DNA of 8,573 bases. Origin: Candidatus Staskawiczbacteria bacterium RIFCSPHIGHO2_02_FULL_34_10. GTDB lineage: Bacteria; Patescibacteriota; Minisyncoccia; Minisyncoccales; Staskawiczbacteraceae. The notes beneath the pieces were generated by a model, which saw only the letters and a list, made by a program, of their open reading frames with translations, did no database searches and was not told the DNA's origin. This document shows positions 5,577-8,573 of the stretch, one piece after another. The stretch covers positions 9,627-18,199 of the forward strand of contig MHOR01000005.1 of assembly GCA_001821915.1 (NCBI GenBank), given 5' to 3'. Within the stretch, counting starts at the first letter, position 1. Each line of letters starts with the position of its first letter. The position numbers and the translations under genes are program-made.

Positions 5577-5780
5577 TCAAGAAAGCTCCTTTTCTAATTT
5601 ATAGATATCCAAATCTGTTTGCCTTTGTAAGGCTAGTTCAATCTGATTATTTATATCAAGGGTAAATTCATTCCATTTTATTGGGTGGATGTATGAATGA
5701 TCATTTCCAGTATGGATGTTTGTTTTTCCACAAGATGAGTTTTGGCAATTTGTCAGTTTCGGTTGATACCTGTTAAACAT
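5577..5780 (-). CDS. Doubtful 67-aa protein with one CxxxxC pair
   Basis: The frame begins MFNRYQPKLTNCQNSSCGKT and ends IYKLEKELS. The first part has C12-x4-C17 and several histidines (H23, H28, H32), a possible metal site. The second half is predicted helical and charged. An AGGA lies 7 bases before the ATG, a moderate Shine-Dalgarno, and the strong inverted repeat follows the stop. I see no clear promoter. It sits 57 bp after the glycosyltransferase gene on the same strand, so it could be the last gene of that transcript. No family recognised. It could also be a chance frame. Confidence 0.4.
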   Translation of the reverse strand: MFNRYQPKLTNCQNSSCGKTNIHTGNDHSYIHPIKWNEFTLDINNQIELALQRQTDLDIYKLEKELS

Positions 5781-5837
5781 ACTTAATCCTAGGATTTTAA
5801 ATATATTGTTTTGATGCCAAGTCCTTGAGCGACACCA

Positions 5838-6995
5838 CTATTTATTATTCAAATCATTCCTTTTTGCTGAATCATCAAGTACAGCTCGTATTTCTTCGCT
5901 GATAAAATTGTTATCCAAAATTCGCTTAAGCGCATTAAGCTGTCTTGGCAGAATAGATTGGCCGCATAATTCCTGCGCTCTGTCTGCGACTTTCCTGATA
6001 TCATCGAAAGAGATGACCATATTTGCCAACCCCACCTTCTTTAGAATTTCAGCACACCCCATTTTGTCACTTACCAGAACCGGAATGCCTAAACACGCCG
6101 CCTCCATCGGAACATTCCCAAATGTTTCAAAAGTCGAAGGACATAGAACCAACCCTTGGGCTAAGTAAAATTTCTTCAACCCTTCAGCCGTCATTGAGGG
6201 AAGCAGTTCTACCGTCTTTGGCATCTTTTTAAGATCGGCGTCTGGGTTAGTCACGAAAGAAGCGGTGTGACGCCATTTACGTTTTTGCAATTCAAGATGA
6301 AGATCAAAAAATTTATCAAAATTCTTAATTTTTGAATAGCGTCCGACCGCGGCGATTCTTCGCTCAATAGATGCATCAACAGCACTTGGATCAGTGAATA
6401 TATTTGCGACAGGATTGGGTATAACATAACTATTTTTTATTCTACATTTCAAAACCAACTGCTCAACCGTCTTTTTACATAATTCAGAGGGGAAAATTAT
6501 CTTCATGGCATTCTTGATCACTGCTTTTTCCATCGATAAAAATATCTTCTTCATTTTTTCAGGATAGTGCTCGGTTTCTTTCGATAACACTCCTGAATAC
6601 CATAAGACAACCGGAAGTTTTTCCGCTTTAGCGGCAATTGATATGAGCCATGGCAGATAATAGGTGCCACTTAGCAACACAACGTCAGGACGAGTATCCT
6701 TGAGGATACTTTTCATGATTTTTATCGGCTCTTTGTAGATGTTTTCAATATCTCTAATCGTCGTACTGCGTTTGAGCGCATCTATCAACGGCAAATGATG
6801 GATATTGAGGATGTGGTGATCAAATACTTCCGGATCAAAATGCCTGAAAAGCGTAGGCCCTTTCATGTATATCCGACTGGTCAATTCTAAACCGATAAAC
6901 TCATAATCAAGCTTGTATAAATAATTTACCATGTTGAGATTGAAAGAAGTGATTCCTCCGACATTATCTCGTGTTAAATTGATTGCGATTTTCAT
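5838..6995 (-). CDS. GT4-family glycosyltransferase (GT-B fold)
   Basis: Enzymes of this family transfer a sugar from a nucleotide-sugar donor, usually in cell-surface polysaccharide, lipid or glycan synthesis at the inner face of the membrane. The 385-aa length is normal. The N-terminal acceptor half starts MKIAINLTRDNVGGITSFN, with the Gly-rich loop typical of the family. The C-terminal donor half has VIPNPV (191-196), VGRYSKIKNFD (217-227) and the E-x7-E motif, E290 and E298, in CPSTFETFGNVPMEA. No membrane helix is evident. Its ATG overlaps the TGA of the truncated upstream fragment as ATGA, so it was probably the second gene of an older operon. The gene looks GC-richer than the restriction-modification operon. 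Donor, acceptor and pathway cannot be told, and no other glycan genes are in the window. Confidence 0.88.
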   Translation of the reverse strand: MKIAINLTRDNVGGITSFNLNMVNYLYKLDYEFIGLELTSRIYMKGPTLFRHFDPEVFDHHILNIHHLPLIDALKRSTTIRDIENIYKEPIKIMKSILKDTRPDVVLLSGTYYLPWLISIAAKAEKLPVVLWYSGVLSKETEHYPEKMKKIFLSMEKAVIKNAMKIIFPSELCKKTVEQLVLKCRIKNSYVIPNPVANIFTDPSAVDASIERRIAAVGRYSKIKNFDKFFDLHLELQKRKWRHTASFVTNPDADLKKMPKTVELLPSMTAEGLKKFYLAQGLVLCPSTFETFGNVPMEAACLGIPVLVSDKMGCAEILKKVGLANMVISFDDIRKVADRAQELCGQSILPRQLNALKRILDNNFISEEIRAVLDDSAKRNDLNNK

Positions 6996-7177
6996 AATGA
7001 TGGTGTTGATTTAGGGTTAAGCGTTTCTTTGATTTGTTGAGCTAATCCGCTTGGATTAAAATTGCCGTGATTTTCCAATCTTAAGAGTGGCACACCGGCT
7101 TCACGCAGAATACGCTCTACTTCACGATCACGTTCTTGCCGGTCCGGACGCTCATGTGATTTATCGTCCAGCTCATT
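6992..7177 (-). pseudogene. 5'-truncated DUF2726-type (nuclease-like) gene fragment
   Basis: Upstream of the glycosyltransferase, in one continuous frame, about 59 residues read ELDDKSHERPDRQERDREVE and later ILREAGVPLLRLENHG, ending at TGA 6994-6992. The IELDD-x-SH-x-R-x-x-RQ-x-RD and AGVPLLRL patterns are the C-terminal half of DUF2726, a domain related to restriction-endonuclease-like nucleases. The frame meets TAG at 7180-7178 just before ELDD, and no DUF2726 sequence appears upstream in any minus frame. The N-terminal half is therefore lost at a junction around 7175-7180. Codon use and the ATGA overlap with the glycosyltransferase show it was a real gene. It has no plausible start of its own and is probably non-functional. 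Confidence 0.75.
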
Positions 7178-7179
7178 CT

Positions 7180-7208
7180 AATATACTCCCGAATTAAAAC
7201 CTTCGCAA
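7180..7208 (-). promoter_or_regulatory. Promoter candidate at the truncated-gene junction
   Basis: On the minus strand TTGCGA (7208-7203) and TATATT (7185-7180) are 17 bp apart. Transcription would begin near 7173, inside the truncated fragment, and read into the glycosyltransferase. The -35 matches four of six consensus positions and the -10 five of six. It may supply the promoter that keeps the glycosyltransferase expressed after the rearrangement. Confidence 0.4.
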
Positions 7209-7261
7209 ACTTTTGAAATTATTTTACCAAATATGATACACAAATCCAAAAAGCGAAATCT

Positions 7262-7390
7262 GAAATGATGCGCCCCGCCACTATTTTTCTGGGGCAAAGG
7301 AGGCGGGGCGACGGACTCGCCCACGCGGAGGAGGGGTCTGGGGAGGAATCCGCGCGGACTTAGGCTTTCTTTTTTGAAAAAATCGGCGGC
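7262..7390. other. GC-rich inverted-repeat island in a gene-free stretch
   Basis: The gap 7181-7487 has no convincing gene. Its centre is very GC-rich. CGCCCCGCC (7271-7279) pairs perfectly with GGCGGGGCG (7302-7310). GGGCGA (7306-7311) pairs with TCGCCC (7317-7322), which excludes the first stem. TCCGCGCGGA (7349-7358) is a perfect palindrome. A minus-strand frame (7178-7411) crosses it, but its product is Pro/Arg-rich with low-complexity runs, as translated repeats are, so I do not call it a gene. It may be an intergenic repeat or the scar of an insertion next to the truncated fragment. The rest of the gap shows only the promoter candidate at 7180-7208. Confidence 0.5.
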
Positions 7391-7487
7391 TATGTCTTCA
7401 CGAAATAACAAAGCCAGTTTATTTTTCGTTCATCGTCTTCGGTGTGTACTCATTTTCACCGCCATTTAAAGTTCCAATAGCACCTTA

Positions 7488-7817
7488 CTATCTTCCAACG
7501 TCAATTTTTATTACCTCAACTTTACTGTGGGAATTTAGACTGAGACTAACAATTTGGAGTGCTAATCCTAGCACTCCAATGATTACCATTGCTATGGTCA
7601 AAATCAATATATTTCTATTGAGTTTATCGGTTTGATTTTTGTATTCTTTTACAAAATTTTCAAATGAAGCTGTTTGCTTGTTGTTTGTATCTAATTGAAT
7701 ATCTCTAACCTTATCTTTGGCTCGTTGATAAGTTTCGGATTTTATATCTGCTTTGTTTCTTATTTCTATTAATTCAAACTGATTATCAATCTCATTGATG
7801 TTTTGCTCGTTACTCAT
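7488..7817 (-). CDS. Small coiled-coil protein with one C-terminal membrane helix
   Basis: The 109-residue protein has a charged, helix-prone N-terminal part (about 8-67, rich in Glu, Lys, Asn and Gln, likely coiled coil), then one membrane helix at about 70-93 (ILILTIAMVIIGVLGLALQI) and a 16-residue tail. Basic residues before the helix place the N-terminus in the cytoplasm, so it would be a bitopic protein with a cytoplasmic coil. I do not recognise the family. It is transcribed away from the second lexA through a shared promoter region (7818-7954) with a leader of about 95 nt. No Shine-Dalgarno is present. Tandem stops (TAG TAA at 7490-7485) end it. Divergence from lexA hints at shared regulation; any function in stress response is inference. 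Confidence 0.7.
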   Translation of the reverse strand: MSNEQNINEIDNQFELIEIRNKADIKSETYQRAKDKVRDIQLDTNNKQTASFENFVKEYKNQTDKLNRNILILTIAMVIIGVLGLALQIVSLSLNSHSKVEVIKIDVGR

Positions 7818-7880
7818 TTTAGTTCTTTTTTAAATATTTCTGGCTTTGTTTTTACCATAAAATTTTGGTTAAATGTTAAT

Positions 7881-7889
7881 TGTGGATAA
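7881..7889 (+). promoter_or_regulatory. Consensus DnaA box upstream of the second lexA
   Basis: TGTGGATAA, a perfect DnaA box on the complementary strand, lies 7 bp before the -35 of the second lexA promoter and within the leader of the divergent gene. Its orientation relative to lexA is opposite to the copy at 3313-3321. Confidence 0.45.
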
Positions 7890-7896
7890 CTCGACT

Positions 7897-7925
7897 TTGA
7901 TTTTCTACTTTTGTTCTATTATAAT
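7897..7925 (+). promoter_or_regulatory. Promoter of the second lexA
   Basis: -35 TTGATT (7897-7902) and perfect -10 TATAAT (7920-7925) are 17 bp apart. The start site would be near 7932, giving a leader of about 23 nt without a clear Shine-Dalgarno. The -10 lies in ATTATAAT (7918-7925), which is its own reverse complement and also serves the divergent promoter. Confidence 0.65.
7905..7916. promoter_or_regulatory. Candidate degenerate SOS box in the second lexA promoter
   Basis: CTAC-TTTT-GTTC lies wholly in the -35/-10 spacer. It matches the Gram-positive SOS core GAAC-N4-GTTC at six of eight positions, with the right half perfect. Its placement and TTTT centre mirror the perfect operator of lexA-1. 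The left half is weak, so this is tentative. Confidence 0.3.
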
Positions 7926-7947
7926 TGATGTGTGGTAAATAAGTCAA
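7918..7947 (-). promoter_or_regulatory. Divergent promoter of the coiled-coil membrane protein
   Basis: On the minus strand TTGACT (7947-7942) and TATAAT (7923-7918) are separated by 18 bp. The -10 overlaps that of the plus-strand promoter in the self-complementary ATTATAAT, so polymerase can occupy only one direction at a time. The start would be near 7911. Confidence 0.55.
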
Positions 7948-7954
7948 GTCTATT

Positions 7955-8573
7955 ATGTTAACAAAACGCCAAAAAGAAGTCCTCGACTTCGTAGAAAGTT
8001 ACACGACAAAGAAGGGATACTCTCCTTCTTTTGAGGAAATCAGAAAACGACTAAAACTCGCTTCTGTTTCAACTATACATTTTCATATTTCAAAACTCAA
8101 AGAAGGTGGTTATTTGGGAAATATAGAAAATAAAGCTCGTACCATTAGCGTTGCGTCTAAAGAGCCGATGGTCAAAATTCCGCTTTTAGGAACTATCGCC
8201 GCAGGAGAACCAATAGAGGCAATTCAAGAAAATGAATTTATTGCTGTCCCTAAAAATATATTACCTAGTAGCGGTAATCTTTATGCCTTGCGTGTTATGG
8301 GAAATAGTATGATTGATGAAAATATAAAAGACGGAGATGTCGTCTTGGTAAAACAACAGGATGTTGCAGAAAATGGAGAGCGTGTCGTTGTGCTGATAGA
8401 TAACCACGAGGCAACACTAAAGAAATTTTATCAAGAACGAGGATATATCCGATTACAACCAGCGAATAAAACTTTTGAGCCGATTATTATTAGAAAAGAT
8501 CGCGATATTAAAATTCAAGGTGTTGTTATTGATGTTATAAAAAACGAGGAAGAATTGCAGGCAGAAAAAATTA
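7955..8573 (+). CDS. lexA: LexA SOS repressor (second copy, 3' end cut by window)
   Basis: An ATG at 7955 opens a frame with no stop through the window end (206 residues seen; LexA is usually about 200-215, so little is missing). The N-terminal winged helix (MLTKRQKEVLDFVESY, GYSPSFEEIRKRL, STIHFHISKLKEGGYL) is typical. The protease domain has the scissile A83-G84 in TIAAGEPIEA, nucleophile Ser118 (GNSMID) and general base Lys156 (EATLKKF), all intact. These positions nearly equal those of E. coli LexA (A84-G85, S119, K156). It should repress DNA-repair genes and self-cleave with RecA after damage. It is more canonical than the copy at 2620-3267 and is the better candidate for the housekeeping SOS regulator. 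It shares a divergent promoter region with the membrane protein gene at 7488-7817. Confidence 0.93.
   Translation, partial: MLTKRQKEVLDFVESYTTKKGYSPSFEEIRKRLKLASVSTIHFHISKLKEGGYLGNIENKARTISVASKEPMVKIPLLGTIAAGEPIEAIQENEFIAVPKNILPSSGNLYALRVMGNSMIDENIKDGDVVLVKQQDVAENGERVVVLIDNHEATLKKFYQERGYIRLQPANKTFEPIIIRKDRDIKIQGVVIDVIKNEEELQAEKI

Noticed and set aside
5151..5665. Plus-strand open frames at 5151-5342 and 5468-5665
   Set aside because: No ribosome binding site or recognisable domain. One overlaps the promoter and start of the 69-aa gene, the other encodes both arms of the 15-bp inverted repeat.
5724..5732. TTTTCCACA as a third DnaA box
   Set aside because: It has one mismatch from consensus and lies inside a possible gene, not near a promoter.
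5908..6232. Plus-strand frames antisense to the glycosyltransferase
   Set aside because: They lie over the conserved E-x7-E region of a well-supported gene and have no signal of their own.
7178..7411. Minus-strand frame of 77 codons across the GC-rich island
   Set aside because: The product is Pro/Arg-rich, changes character between the GC-rich and AT-rich parts, has no ribosome binding site and coincides with inverted repeats. It looks like translated non-coding sequence.
7418..7484. Short in-frame peptide (GAIGTLNGGENEYTPKTMNEK) after the two stops of the membrane protein gene
   Set aside because: It has no start or ribosome site and follows tandem stops TAG TAA. Readthrough is unlikely.
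1..8573. CRISPR array or insertion sequence
   Set aside because: No regularly spaced direct repeats, transposase gene or paired terminal inverted repeats with target duplications were seen.

Overview
The window is AT-rich bacterial DNA with short, tightly packed genes, little Shine-Dalgarno signal, many small unrecognised proteins and a few conspicuous GC-rich spacers. This fits a reduced-genome lineage such as Patescibacteria/CPR, but that assignment is an inference from style, since no rRNA or other phylogenetic marker is present. TGA appears to act as a stop (5577 and 6992), so nothing here suggests the altered code of Gracilibacteria.

Layout. Positions 1-3303 hold a minus-strand operon: a LexA-family repressor (3267-2620), a small two-helix membrane protein (2608-2195), a fused nuclease and N6-adenine methyltransferase of the BcgI-A/HsdM type (2217-274), a four-cysteine zinc ribbon protein (264-52), and the first codons of another gene (50-1). 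Spacing is 11 bp, an overlap, 9 bp and 1 bp. The operon promoter has a perfect -35 (TTGACA) and a TATTAT -10, and a perfect 8+4+8 palindrome fills the spacer exactly, as an autorepressor operator would. Positions 3402-4865 encode a two-domain ABC-F ATPase. Positions 4971-5180 encode a 69-aa orphan with a strong promoter, the only textbook Shine-Dalgarno in the window and its own terminator.

Positions 5181-5576 have no convincing gene. They hold a GC-richer, hairpin-rich segment that may be a structured RNA, closed by a perfect 15-bp inverted repeat. A doubtful 67-aa gene follows (5577-5780), then a GT4 glycosyltransferase (5838-6995) whose start overlaps the stop of a 5'-truncated DUF2726-type fragment (6992-7177). 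The fragment ends abruptly at a junction with unrelated sequence, and a GC-rich inverted-repeat island (7262-7390) lies just beyond. The right end has a coiled-coil/single-helix membrane protein (7817-7488) divergent from a second LexA (7955 onward, cut by the window end). They share a symmetric -10 element.

How it works together. The main inference is a damage-responsive or self-cleaving-repressor-controlled restriction-modification operon. LexA-1 would repress its own promoter and, with it, the nuclease/methyltransferase and its small partners. A specificity subunit is expected just beyond position 1. The second LexA has the standard residues of the SOS regulator. Each lexA promoter has a perfect DnaA box a few bases upstream of its -35.
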